Shown here piece by piece: positions 24,456 to 33,466 of a stretch of DNA of 64,000 nt. Position 1 is the first letter of the stretch; the number at the start of each line of letters is the position of its first letter. Source of the DNA: JAUVUV01 sp964548275 (GTDB lineage Bacteria > Gemmatimonadota > Glassbacteria > GWA2-58-10); contig CAZJQI010000019.1 in assembly GCA_964548275.1 (NCBI GenBank), positions 1-64,000 of the forward strand, in the 5' to 3' direction. The translations under genes and the position numbers were made by a program. The notes below the pieces were generated by a model. That model was not told the DNA's origin and did no database searches. It saw nothing but the letters and a program-made list of their open reading frames with translations.

Positions 24456-25769
24456 TCAGAACCGGTAGCTCTCCGGCAGGTAGCGCTCGATCATCTCGAT
24501 TGTCATCTCGTTGTTTTCGATAATCTCGGCCAGGAACCTGGCGCTGGGCTTCACCCTTCGCTCCAAGGTCTCATAATTGACCTCGATCAGCCCGAAACGC
24601 GGGCGGAATCCGCAGGCCCACTCGAAGTTGTCCAGCAGCGACCAGTAAAGGTAGCCCCGCAGATCGAGGCCTTTGTCCAGGGCAGCCGCCGCGACTCTCA
24701 GGTGCTCGCTGATAAAGCGCACCCGCTCGCAGTCATCCAGCGTGCCGATGCCGTTCTCGGTAAGGTAAATCGGTTTGCCCAGTCTTGCGAAACGCTCCAT
24801 GGCGCGGAAATAGCCCTCAGGCCTCCAGGTCCAGCCCATCTGGGTCACCCGCTCGCCCGGCAGGGTTTCTGCAATTCCACGTGGATGGCGGCTGTTTACC
24901 CGCAGATCGGTGTAAAAATTCACACCCCACCAGTCGCAGCTATCTACCAGTTCCGGCACTAGCTCATCCTCGCCGATCAGCGGAAAGCTGATCCTGCCGG
25001 TGGTCGCCCCTTGAATGAAGCATTCGTTCCAGAGGTAATCGAAAAGGTCAGCGTAATGCTGGTCGAGAAAGTCATTAGTGCGCTGAGGGAGGAACTCGCT
25101 TACCGCCATCACCAGGCCCACCCAGGCGTCTGGTACTTTTTCCTTGATCGCTGCGCGAGCTGAGGCATGGCCTTTCAAGCGTCCGGCCAGTTCCCGGCAG
25201 GTCAGCGCAAGATCGGCTTTTCCGGGCGGGAATTCGCCCCAGAGCCAGCTCATCAGAGCCACCTGAGGTTCGTTGTAAGTGATCCAGAAATCTATCAGGT
25301 CGCCGTACTCCTCGGCACAACGGCTGACATATTTCGCAAAATCCTCCTCTGCTCCTTGCCTGGTAAAACTCCCTTTCTCGGCGAACCATACCGGCTCGGT
25401 GAAATGGTGAAGGGTGAGGAATATTTTCATTCCCCGCTCTTTCAGGGCCTCGAATACCCTGCGGTAGTGCTCGATCTCTTTGGTGTCGAACTTCTCCGGC
25501 GCTTCCGGACAGAGGCGGCTCCATTCGATACCCAGGCGGTGGGCATTGTGCTTGAGATCACGCGCCAGGTCGAAATCCTCCTCGTAGAGTTCGTAGTGGC
25601 CGCAGGCCCGTCCGCACCTGTCCCCGTTCTCGATACGGCCCTCCTGTTGCTCGAACAGATACCACTGGTTCTTGGTGTTTCCGCCCTCTACCTGGTAAGC
25701 GCTGGTTGCAGCACCCCAGAGAAAGTTTTCCGGAAACTGCACCCGGTCGAAATTGGTTAAGCTGAGCAT
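24456..25769 (-). CDS. GH1 beta-glucosidase
   Basis: A 437-residue glycoside hydrolase of family 1 that cleaves beta-glucosides or beta-galactosides from the non-reducing end. FPENFLWGAATSAYQVEG opens the barrel, FWITYNEPQ carries the acid/base Glu, IYLTENGIG the nucleophile Glu, and GYLYWSLLDNFEWACGFRPRFGLIEV closes the domain. No signal peptide is visible at the preferred ATG (25769, with AGGA upstream), so it acts on imported oligosaccharides in the cytoplasm. It is the promoter-proximal gene of the 25.8-20.0 kb minus-strand group. Confidence 0.95.
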   Translation of the reverse strand: MLSLTNFDRVQFPENFLWGAATSAYQVEGGNTKNQWYLFEQQEGRIENGDRCGRACGHYELYEEDFDLARDLKHNAHRLGIEWSRLCPEAPEKFDTKEIEHYRRVFEALKERGMKIFLTLHHFTEPVWFAEKGSFTRQGAEEDFAKYVSRCAEEYGDLIDFWITYNEPQVALMSWLWGEFPPGKADLALTCRELAGRLKGHASARAAIKEKVPDAWVGLVMAVSEFLPQRTNDFLDQHYADLFDYLWNECFIQGATTGRISFPLIGEDELVPELVDSCDWWGVNFYTDLRVNSRHPRGIAETLPGERVTQMGWTWRPEGYFRAMERFARLGKPIYLTENGIGTLDDCERVRFISEHLRVAAAALDKGLDLRGYLYWSLLDNFEWACGFRPRFGLIEVNYETLERRVKPSARFLAEIIENNEMTIEMIERYLPESYRF

Positions 25770-25990
25770 AGCAGTCAATTCCTGTAGATAGAAGTTGAAA
25801 TAAAATAGAAGATCACGAAAAAGTGCAAGCACATGTTTTGGATATCAGGTATTCAATTTAGAAAGCAGCCTGAAGATTAGTCAAGCGCTTTGGCTGCCTT
25901 TTTACCTGGATCGAGAAGTGTTTTCCCAAAACCGATGATTTATTTTTTATTGACTTTTGGCCTGCGTGCGGCTAATGCTTTTTTACTGAT

Positions 25991-26887
25991 ATGAGCTGTT
26001 GCCTTCAAAAGCTGTGCAAGTTTATCCTTGCCTCTTCTCTTGCTGCGGCTGCTGCCTCCGGGGCCGAAATTGAAAGCCGGCTGAGGTTGCAAATCAGCGA
26101 GCGGGATTTTCCCGGCGGGCCATATTGTCTGGCGGTGGGCGCAAACAGTGGGATTTTCGTGCTCGACCGGGGCAGGGCGGTTCTCCACAGGATTTCGCCG
26201 GAAACAGGCGATGTGATCTGGCGTATCGACGGTTCAGAGAGCGGGGAGCGGTTCATCGATCCGGCATATATCAGCCGCCCGGACGGTTTTTTCATCTATC
26301 TCACCGACCGGGGAAGCCGGAAGGTCTGGCGGATCGATTACCGGGGCGAGCTTCGCGGAAGTATCGATCTATCCTTTGCCACTGATCCAATGCTTCTTGA
26401 ACTTACCTCCGGCAACCAGATGGTACTCTATGACCGCGCCGTCTCGACTATCCACCTGCTGGACGACTCGGGCCGCCCGCTTTGGTCTTTCCCCACAGGA
26501 GCGGGACGAAAAACCGGTGAACCGGCCGATCTCTGTGTCTCTCCTGATGGCAGCAGGCTTTACCTTCTCTGGCCCGATCCGCTCGCAGTCACCTCGTTTA
26601 ATATCTACGGCAGGACTTCATCATTGCTTCCCTTAAGGAGTGAGAGTATTTCTCCCCGCCTGCTTGCCGCTGCAGCCCTGGCCGGCGGCAGTGAGGCACT
26701 CTGTCTGGCCGAGGGTGGGGGTGCTGTCCTGGTGCTCGACCCACTTTCAGGGTCGACCGGCAAATTGCCTGCATATGGCGAGAGAATCTGGGATATCAGG
26801 GCAGCGCCGGATGAGCCCGGCGTGCTCTACCTGCTGGCCGGCAAGGAAGTTGCTCTTATCAAAATCAAGCTGGAGACAGGGGACTGA
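25991..26887 (+). CDS. exported beta-propeller-like protein
   Basis: A 298-residue protein with a signal-like N-terminus (KFILASSLAAAAASGAEIE) and repeats of the kind seen in NHL/PQQ/WD propellers: GIFVLDRGRAVLHRISPETGDVIW, YLTDRGSRKVWRIDYRGELRG, LVLDPLSGSTGKLPAYG. No catalytic motif is seen. Its stop overlaps the start of the next gene in TGATG, so translation is coupled with the large barrel protein, and the two probably work together at the cell envelope. Confidence 0.7.
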   Translation: MSCCLQKLCKFILASSLAAAAASGAEIESRLRLQISERDFPGGPYCLAVGANSGIFVLDRGRAVLHRISPETGDVIWRIDGSESGERFIDPAYISRPDGFFIYLTDRGSRKVWRIDYRGELRGSIDLSFATDPMLLELTSGNQMVLYDRAVSTIHLLDDSGRPLWSFPTGAGRKTGEPADLCVSPDGSRLYLLWPDPLAVTSFNIYGRTSSLLPLRSESISPRLLAAAALAGGSEALCLAEGGGAVLVLDPLSGSTGKLPAYGERIWDIRAAPDEPGVLYLLAGKEVALIKIKLETGD

Positions 26888-29800
26888 TGCGGGGCTGTGC
26901 ATTCAAGCTAAAGTCCCTCCCGTTCAAGAGCCTCGTTGCTCTGCTGTCAGCCCTGGTGCTCAGCGTTCAGTCTCTTACTGCAGAAGAAATCCCCGGGCCT
27001 GCCTCCTGCTGCGATACGATCCCTCTCTCTGCAGGAATTAACACTATCCACCTGCGCTGGCGGTTTATCGTCCCGGGTTCGTTTCGCCTGATCTGCGGCG
27101 GAACACAGGTGCCGGACAGCCTTTACCGCCTCGAGCCGGTGCCGGGTGTGATTCACCTGGACCATCCTCTTTCGTGCACCGAGGCGGTGGCCTGCTACCA
27201 GGCTTGGAATTTCCTGAGTTTCCCGGACAGCTTCCGCCTTCGCCAGTCGTTCGAGGACTCAATCCCGCCGTCCGGCGAGCAGCCGGACACGCTCCGCGGC
27301 GAAAAGATTGACAGCCTCCGATATCGAGAAGAGCAATTGCGAACAAGCACTGTCGGAGAGGGTTTCCGGCTGGCAGGTTTCGACATCCAGGGTTCGAAAA
27401 GCGTCTCGGTTTCGGGAGGCGGCACCGGCTCGGCCACTGCATTCGACCAGAACCTGATGCTCCAGATAACCGGCAAACTCTCCCCTGATACCCGCCTGGC
27501 CTTTCGACTTAACGACCAGGACCTGCCTCTTGCCTCAGACGGACGGAGCGCGGAGCTGCGCGAGCTTGACGAGATCTCGGTTACGCTCTCATCTCCTTTG
27601 GCAAGCGTATCGCTCGGAGACTATGATTTCAAGCTCGGCGGTTTCAGCTTTGCAAACATCGAGCGAAAACTGGACGGGGTCTCCGGCCGGTTGAAACAGG
27701 GGCCTTTCACAGTGGGAGCGAGCGCAGCTCTCAGCGGCGGCACTTTCCATAGCTTGCGTTTTACCGGCACCGAGGGACGCCAGGGCCCGTACCAGCTTGT
27801 GGGCAAGAACGGCGAGCCGGTGAGAGTGCTTGCCGGCACGGAGCGGATTTATCTCGACGGTGTCCTGCTCAAGCGGGGGGTGCGCAATGATTACATTATC
27901 GACTACAACCAGGGGACGATCTATTTCGCGGACCGTCACCTGATCGGCTCGGAGAGCCGGATCGAGACTGACTACGAGTACTCGAGATTTACTTTCAAGA
28001 AAACCCTTTACAGTGTGACCGGCCGGGCGGAGAGCCGGATCGGTGTTTTCCGGGGGTATTTCCTCCGGGAATCAGACCTTGAAAGCAGCCCGCTCGGCGG
28101 CCAGTTCACCCCTGAGGAGCAGGAATATCTCAGCCAGATCGGGGCCGGGCTGGACAGCCTGCTGTATTCCGGTGTGCGCTATGTGGGAGAGGGCAACGGT
28201 ACCTACAGGCTGCGTTTTGACAGTCAGGATAAACCTTATTTCGAATACACCGGCCAGGGCAACGGGGACTACTTCGTCTCCTTTATGGAGGCGGGCAGTT
28301 TGCGCGGTTCATATACTTTTGATCCCACCACCGGAGCCTACAGGTACGTGGGTGCGAACCTGGGGGATTTCGAGCCTGCGGGCGAGGTTACCGCTCCGGG
28401 GCGGGAAGACCGGATAGGGGTGGATTTCGAACTCAACCCGCTTCGCCATTTGAGGCTGGCCGGCGAGGGAGCACTTCTCAAGCGCACCCTGAACCTGTTC
28501 AGCGGCCAGAGCCGCCCGATAAGCACTGCACACAAGCTCTACTTTCACCTCGATACACTCGGAGTGGCCGCCTTTCCGGGCAAGGTTTCGCTCTGGGGCG
28601 GGGAATCCACAGTGGAGGACGGATTCAGCTTTCAGGGAAGGCGCTACGAGGCGGATTTCGAACGCCGCTGGCATCTCGACCCGCTCCCCCAGGGGGAGAA
28701 AGAATCCGATCACGGCGAAAAACTTCGCGAAACGGGTACCATGCTCCACCTCCCTGCAGGATTGGAGCTTGGTGCAGGCTATGGCGAGCTCTCTCGCACC
28801 AACGGCGAGCGCTCCGAGCGCAGAGACTATTCGCTGAATTTCTTACCCCTGAAAAATTTCATGGGCGCCTGGCGCAGGCTGAACATCCATTCCCGGAGGC
28901 TCAGCCCGGATTCAATCCCGGGCGGGGAGCTAAGGCCGAGTTTCCGCAGCCGGGACAACGCCGAGGCCCGCTTTCGCTGGGGTATCCTCACTCCTCAGTT
29001 GTTGTTCGAGCGCGAGGAACGCACGGCTCCGAGCTACGGCGGCGAAATCAACGGAAAGCGCCATCTGGAATTGATTCACAGGCTGGGGGCTACCTTTTCT
29101 CCTCGTTTCCAGACTGATTTTTCTTTTTCGAGCCGGGAAACAGAAGACTTGGTTTCAGGATCCATCCCAGCCTCACTCTCGCGCTGGGAACCCGAGTCGC
29201 GCTCACAGGCAGCCCAGATCGATTTCCGCTACCAGGGCCGGGGTGCATTGAGGGTCAAGGGAAGGCTGGGCCATCGAAGCTACCGCTACGAAAAAGCGGA
29301 TATCAACCGCACCAGTTCCACTGCGGGAAGAATCGAGGTGTTCGGAGGGGGATTCGCCGGAGCCTTTCAATCACATGTAGTTTACGATATTTCCCACGGC
29401 TCAAGTATGCGCAACCGGGCGGTCTACCTGCCGGAAAGGCATCCCGATCAAGGCGAATACCTTCAGGACGGCACATTCGTAGGCAAGGAGCAGGGCACTC
29501 ATCGAAGGGAAATCCTGCCTGCGGAAATCGATCCGCGCCAGGCTGCCACCCTTAACCTGACTGCCAGGGAGAATCTCGATCTCACCGCCTGGGTCGATTC
29601 CGCGCGCAAGCATATCCAGAGCATGAATTTCTCAGCCACAATTCAGCTTAAAAGAGAAAGCGCCCTGGATAATAAATGGCGCCTTTATCTTCTCCTACCC
29701 TCGGCAGTTAAAAACAGGGAGGATGCGCTGATGAAATCCACCTGGGTCAACGCGGATATCACCGTGCAGTGGGCCGATCCTGCAGTTTTCAGCCGGGTCG

Positions 29801-30372
29801 AACTGGTCTGGAACACCCGTTTTGACCGAAGATTCGAAAAAGGATTCGAGGAGTTCGGCGACAAAGCGCTCAGGTTTCAGTTCCGCCTGCCTGTCACTGG
29901 CGGTCTCGAATGGGATCCGACCGCTGTGCTTAACCAAAGGCTCAGGCGGGATCTCTCCGGAGGCTCTCGCAGGGTCAACAGTTTCGCCGTGGACAACCGC
30001 CTGATCGCCAGTGTCAACTCCGACTGGCGCGCTACAGTTAATCTTGAAGCCGCCAGATTCAGAGTTGCCGGAATAGAGGACAGCTACTCCAGGCTGAGTT
30101 CAAGCCTGGGCGTGACGAGATTTCTGGGCCGCAGCGGAAGGATAGAAAGCGGTGTTGGAATCAACCGGCTCTGGGGCCCTGCTGGCGAGGATATCCTGCT
30201 GGTCGACATGCTGGGCAGCGCGCGGGCCGGCACGAGCCTCAACGCCACTGCCGCGGTCAGTGTGGAGCCGGGCGAGCGGATGCTTCTTCACGTGCGCTAT
30301 ACCGGACGCACCGATTACCTTCTCGACCGATTTACCCATTTCGGCAGGGCCGAGATGAAATATTTTTTCTGA
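26887..30372 (+). CDS. very large outer-membrane beta-barrel-like protein, family unnamed
   Basis: A 1161-residue exported protein (signal: SLVALLSALVLSVQSLTAEE). A region around residues 150-310 (FDIQGSKSVSVSGGG, LRELDEISVTLSSPLASVSLGDYDFKLGGFSFANIERKLDGV) is followed by a domain at about 300-370 with TERIYLDGVLLKRG and YIIDYNQGTIYFADRHLI. The last 700 residues are alternating amphipathic strands ending in FGRAEMKYFF, an aromatic C-terminus typical of outer-membrane barrels. I associate this architecture with uncharacterised FCB outer-membrane proteins and cannot name a function. It sits between a propeller protein and a BamA-like protein. Confidence 0.7.
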   Translation: MRGCAFKLKSLPFKSLVALLSALVLSVQSLTAEEIPGPASCCDTIPLSAGINTIHLRWRFIVPGSFRLICGGTQVPDSLYRLEPVPGVIHLDHPLSCTEAVACYQAWNFLSFPDSFRLRQSFEDSIPPSGEQPDTLRGEKIDSLRYREEQLRTSTVGEGFRLAGFDIQGSKSVSVSGGGTGSATAFDQNLMLQITGKLSPDTRLAFRLNDQDLPLASDGRSAELRELDEISVTLSSPLASVSLGDYDFKLGGFSFANIERKLDGVSGRLKQGPFTVGASAALSGGTFHSLRFTGTEGRQGPYQLVGKNGEPVRVLAGTERIYLDGVLLKRGVRNDYIIDYNQGTIYFADRHLIGSESRIETDYEYSRFTFKKTLYSVTGRAESRIGVFRGYFLRESDLESSPLGGQFTPEEQEYLSQIGAGLDSLLYSGVRYVGEGNGTYRLRFDSQDKPYFEYTGQGNGDYFVSFMEAGSLRGSYTFDPTTGAYRYVGANLGDFEPAGEVTAPGREDRIGVDFELNPLRHLRLAGEGALLKRTLNLFSGQSRPISTAHKLYFHLDTLGVAAFPGKVSLWGGESTVEDGFSFQGRRYEADFERRWHLDPLPQGEKESDHGEKLRETGTMLHLPAGLELGAGYGELSRTNGERSERRDYSLNFLPLKNFMGAWRRLNIHSRRLSPDSIPGGELRPSFRSRDNAEARFRWGILTPQLLFEREERTAPSYGGEINGKRHLELIHRLGATFSPRFQTDFSFSSRETEDLVSGSIPASLSRWEPESRSQAAQIDFRYQGRGALRVKGRLGHRSYRYEKADINRTSSTAGRIEVFGGGFAGAFQSHVVYDISHGSSMRNRAVYLPERHPDQGEYLQDGTFVGKEQGTHRREILPAEIDPRQAATLNLTARENLDLTAWVDSARKHIQSMNFSATIQLKRESALDNKWRLYLLLPSAVKNREDALMKSTWVNADITVQWADPAVFSRVELVWNTRFDRRFEKGFEEFGDKALRFQFRLPVTGGLEWDPTAVLNQRLRRDLSGGSRRVNSFAVDNRLIASVNSDWRATVNLEAARFRVAGIEDSYSRLSSSLGVTRFLGRSGRIESGVGINRLWGPAGEDILLVDMLGSARAGTSLNATAAVSVEPGERMLLHVRYTGRTDYLLDRFTHFGRAEMKYFF

Positions 30373-30419
30373 TCCTGATTATTCATAAATTAGTAAGATG
30401 TTATGTTTCCCCGGGACCT

Positions 30420-30504
30420 GGGGGGCGGCGGGCGCATGAAATGCGCTCCGTTGCGCAAAAGCGCAACGGCCTGTGCGACTTAAATCGCACAGCCGCCGCC
30501 CCCC
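30420..30504. repeat. cloverleaf: three perfect hairpins enclosed by a 12-bp stem
   Basis: Outer arms GGGGGGCGGCGG (30420-30431) and CCGCCGCCCCCC (30493-30504) are perfectly complementary. They enclose three perfect hairpins: GCGCAT-GAA-ATGCGC (30432-30446), CGTTGCGC-AAAA-GCGCAACG (30449-30468) and CTGTGCGA-CTTAAA-TCGCACAG (30471-30492). A few flanking bases (GGGA 30413-30416 with TCCC 30505-30508) extend the stem. No T-run follows, so it is not a standard terminator. It fills the gap between the barrel gene and the BamA-like gene. Confidence 0.9.
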
Positions 30505-30567
30505 TCCCTCGGTGACTGATAAACTTGTTGGGTAAACAGCCGAATTTATTTTTGTCAGGACAGACCC

Positions 30568-32400
30568 GTGTGTTTGTCCAAGAATTTGCACACTCCTGTA
30601 AAAGAGGGTGAAATTAAAAAGTTATCCCGAATAATCATATGCTCTTTGGTGTTTCTTCTCCGGGCCATAGTTCTGGAGGCAGGGGATTTCGTCCCGCCGG
30701 AAGGCTACATTCATCGACAGGCGATCCAGTTTAAAGAAACCGGCAAACTGAGCGAAGAGGCCATACGCTTTGTCCTGCCGGACAGCATCTCGGCAGCAGT
30801 TGCGCTTGATACCCTGGAGGCAGTACAGAAACTGCTCCATAGAAAACTGGGTTACTACCGCTCGCGAGTCGCGTCTCACCGCTGGATCAGGAGTCCGAAG
30901 GGCAAAGTTAGCGGGCTCGAAGTTCGTATCCAGGCGGGTAAGCTTACCCGCCTGGGCCGGATAGAGGTGAGGGGGGCAAGTCCGGCAGAAAAAAGAAAAC
31001 TGCTCGAACTATGCCAGTTGAGTCCAGGGGATGCGGTCACGGAGAAAAGAATAGAAAAAACCCTTGAAACGATTGTCCGGTTCTACGCGGGCCGGGGATA
31101 CCCGTTCTGCGTCTCGCGCGTGGCAGAGGTGGGCTGGGAGAGCCACGACGGCCTGGGGCTTGTTTTTTCGATCGAGCGGGGCAGATTTGTCAGAATCGGG
31201 CGTATCCATATCAATGGAGCCAACCAGACCAGGCCGGAGATTATCAAGCGGATCGCCGCTCTGGCCGAGGGTGAGCCGTACAATGAAAAGCGGATAGAGC
31301 GGGCCAGCGAGCGCCTTCTTGTCTCGGGGCTGTTCAGCCGGGCTTCCCGGCCCCGGGTCACTGCCGGGGCTGAGCCGGGGCTGGCGGATTTGCACCTGAG
31401 CCTGCGCGAATTCCCCGCGCACCGTATCGAGGCGGCCATAGGCTCCGGCGGTGGCGGCCGAACGAGCGGCCTGGCCGGAGTTGTACGGATAGGCCTGTCA
31501 AACCTTTTCGGCACGGCACGTGAAGCCTCTATCCACTGGCAGCGCCCGCGTAAAGAGTGGGTCTCACTTCAGCTTGCCTACCGCGAACCCTGGCTGGCGC
31601 ATCTCCCGATCGGGCTGGAGGCGGTTTTCAGCCAGCAGGTGCGTGACTCCCTTTATACAAACACCGGAGGCCGGATCGCGCTCAGCTCCGAGCTAACTGA
31701 CCGCTTGAGAGTGGATCTGGGAACCGAGTACAGCGAGGCGAGCCCGGGCAGCGAAACCTATTTATTCGCTGAAAACTCTACGTTCTGGGCCGTTACCGGG
31801 CAGGCCGCCTGGTCGAACATCACCCGAGTGTTCAACCCGGCCGCTGGATTCGAGTTTACAGGCAAAGCCTCGGCAGGCAGCAGGCGTACCGATTCGGGAC
31901 GCATGAGGGAATTGCGCACCATGCTCCGGATGGGCATTTACCAGCCCCTGGCACCAATATCCCACATCCTGGCAGTTGCTTGCGGTTTCGGCCTTGTTTC
32001 GCGGGGGCAATCCGCGCCTGAGGACATCCCTTACCACGCCCGTATACCGATCGGCGGGGCGCTGGGGGCAAGCGATGGAGCCATGGTGCGAGGCCACCTC
32101 GAGGAGGAAGCCCGTGGCCGGCGGGTCGGCTGGATGAATCTTGAATACAGGTACCTTATCGGAGAAAACAACCGCCTGTTCGCATTTTACGATTTCGGCG
32201 CAGCACAGCTATCAGCCACGGGGAGAAACTACTTACCCGGAGAAGAAAGCACAAGCTGGAGAACGGAGTATTTTCAAGGCTATGGCGCCGGCTTGCAGCT
32301 TGAAAGCCGGCTGGGTCTTCTGCAACTCTCGATAGCTTTCACACCAGAAAAAGGGCTCGGCGGAGGCAGACTTCACCTTAGGTTGGCTGAGAGTTTTTAA
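30568..32400 (+). CDS. BamA/TamA-like outer-membrane protein (Omp85 family)
   Basis: A 610-residue Omp85-type protein. A basic N-terminus and hydrophobic stretch (KKLSRIIICSLVFLLRAIVLEAG) form the signal. POTRA-like repeats follow: LTRLGRIEVRGASPAEKRKLLELCQLSPGDAVTEKRIEKTLETIVRFYAGRGYPF and FVRIGRIHINGANQTRPEIIKRIAALAEGEPYNEKRIERASERLLVSGLF. The C-terminal barrel includes the IPIGGALGASDGAMVRGH segment in place of the classical VRGY motif, and the chain ends LRLAESF. The start codon is GTG at 30568, with AGGA upstream. It is shorter than BamA, closer to TamA or a specialised assembly partner for the preceding barrel protein. Confidence 0.85.
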   Translation: MCLSKNLHTPVKEGEIKKLSRIIICSLVFLLRAIVLEAGDFVPPEGYIHRQAIQFKETGKLSEEAIRFVLPDSISAAVALDTLEAVQKLLHRKLGYYRSRVASHRWIRSPKGKVSGLEVRIQAGKLTRLGRIEVRGASPAEKRKLLELCQLSPGDAVTEKRIEKTLETIVRFYAGRGYPFCVSRVAEVGWESHDGLGLVFSIERGRFVRIGRIHINGANQTRPEIIKRIAALAEGEPYNEKRIERASERLLVSGLFSRASRPRVTAGAEPGLADLHLSLREFPAHRIEAAIGSGGGGRTSGLAGVVRIGLSNLFGTAREASIHWQRPRKEWVSLQLAYREPWLAHLPIGLEAVFSQQVRDSLYTNTGGRIALSSELTDRLRVDLGTEYSEASPGSETYLFAENSTFWAVTGQAAWSNITRVFNPAAGFEFTGKASAGSRRTDSGRMRELRTMLRMGIYQPLAPISHILAVACGFGLVSRGQSAPEDIPYHARIPIGGALGASDGAMVRGHLEEEARGRRVGWMNLEYRYLIGENNRLFAFYDFGAAQLSATGRNYLPGEESTSWRTEYFQGYGAGLQLESRLGLLQLSIAFTPEKGLGGGRLHLRLAESF

Positions 32401-32424
32401 ATCAGGCATTTCAGGGAATTTTCC

Positions 32425-32453
32425 TTGTTATTGCTTTTAAATTACTCTATATT
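32425..32453 (+). promoter_or_regulatory. candidate promoter of the sugar-phosphate cassette
   Basis: TTGTTA (32425-32430), a 17-bp spacer, then TATATT (32448-32453), in an AT-rich gap 68 bp before the start at 32521. The -35 matches four bases and the -10 five bases of the sigma70 consensus. Confidence 0.5.
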
Positions 32454-32520
32454 ATTTTGCTCAAAAGAATTATTCAAGCTAACTTATCATCGGGCTATAG
32501 ACTAATTGAGGGGGTACAGG

Positions 32521-33462
32521 ATGATCAATCACGATAGCGTTTCGCCCTGGGTTGAACTCGCCCTAAAACTGGCTGGCGAAGCGGTGAATCGGGTACAAAA
32601 ACTTTCTCAAAAATCAGGGGCAGAGGTCGTTGAAACCCGCGATGCGACAACCGGCAGCTACCGTTACTGGGACCCCGAAACCCTGCGCATCGATAAAGAG
32701 ATCGAGAAATTATATATCGATCATCTCGCCGATAAAGGAATCGACGCGATTGTGCTCAGTGAAGAAGTGGGCAGCTACGAGGTGGAACCGCATACCGCGC
32801 CGGAGATCAAGCTCGACCGACCGATTTATTTTGTCAGTGATCCGTTCGACGGCAGCCTGCTGTATAAACGCAACATCCCCGCTTTCTGGTTTTCCGCGCT
32901 GGCAATCTACACCCGCCCGGAAAAGGTGGAAGTCGCCGAGCCGCTAACCGCAGTAGTTGTCGATCTCTCCTCGAGGATTGTCTATTACTGCGACATCGAT
33001 CAGAGTTATGAAGGAGTTCTGGATTCCTGGGGCAAGGTCGATAACAGAAAAGTGATCAAGCCAAGCAATACTAAAAATCTTGCCGATGCTTTCCTGGAAA
33101 CCTATCTGATGAAACCGCATTACATGTACCCGACCACAGAACAGTTCAAATTCCTGTTCAACAAAGTAAAATTTATCCTCCCCAATGGCGGTCCCTGCGG
33201 TTTCTGTGACGTGGCCAGCGGCAGGATTGATATCTATTTCGGTTTCAAGCAGCCACACACGGACGTCTATCCCGGGCTTGCTGTGGCAGAGAAAGCCGGT
33301 TGCATGGTCACCACGTTCGAGGGTCATCCGGTGAAGTTCGAAGACCAAGTGGAAAAACGATACAATGTGATCTGCACCGCCAATCCGGTGATCCACGAAA
33401 AAGTGCTGAATCTCTTGGCAAACAACGGTATCAATGACACCGTGGGTCTCGAGGAGGACTAA
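32521..33462 (+). CDS. inositol-monophosphatase-like (FIG superfamily) phosphatase
   Basis: A 313-residue protein of the Li+-sensitive phosphatase superfamily. It has the metal-binding motifs in order: a glutamate pair in VLSEEVGSY (about residue 80), VSDPFDGSLLY equivalent to DPxDGT (about residues 103-113), and TDVYPGLAVAEKAG equivalent to the WDxAAG metal/substrate motif (about residue 250). All predicted metal ligands appear present, so it should be active on a sugar or polyol phosphate. The ATG at 32521 with GAGGGGG upstream is preferred over one five codons earlier. It leads a tight three-gene set with a beta-helix protein and a sugar kinase. Confidence 0.8.
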   Translation: MINHDSVSPWVELALKLAGEAVNRVQKLSQKSGAEVVETRDATTGSYRYWDPETLRIDKEIEKLYIDHLADKGIDAIVLSEEVGSYEVEPHTAPEIKLDRPIYFVSDPFDGSLLYKRNIPAFWFSALAIYTRPEKVEVAEPLTAVVVDLSSRIVYYCDIDQSYEGVLDSWGKVDNRKVIKPSNTKNLADAFLETYLMKPHYMYPTTEQFKFLFNKVKFILPNGGPCGFCDVASGRIDIYFGFKQPHTDVYPGLAVAEKAGCMVTTFEGHPVKFEDQVEKRYNVICTANPVIHEKVLNLLANNGINDTVGLEED

Positions 33463-33466
33463 AACC

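Noticed and set aside
25862..25903. Hairpin AAAGCAGCC / GGCTGCCTTTTT between the divergent GH1 and propeller genes
   Set aside because: It looks like a terminator, but no gene is transcribed into it from either side, so I leave it as an unexplained hairpin.
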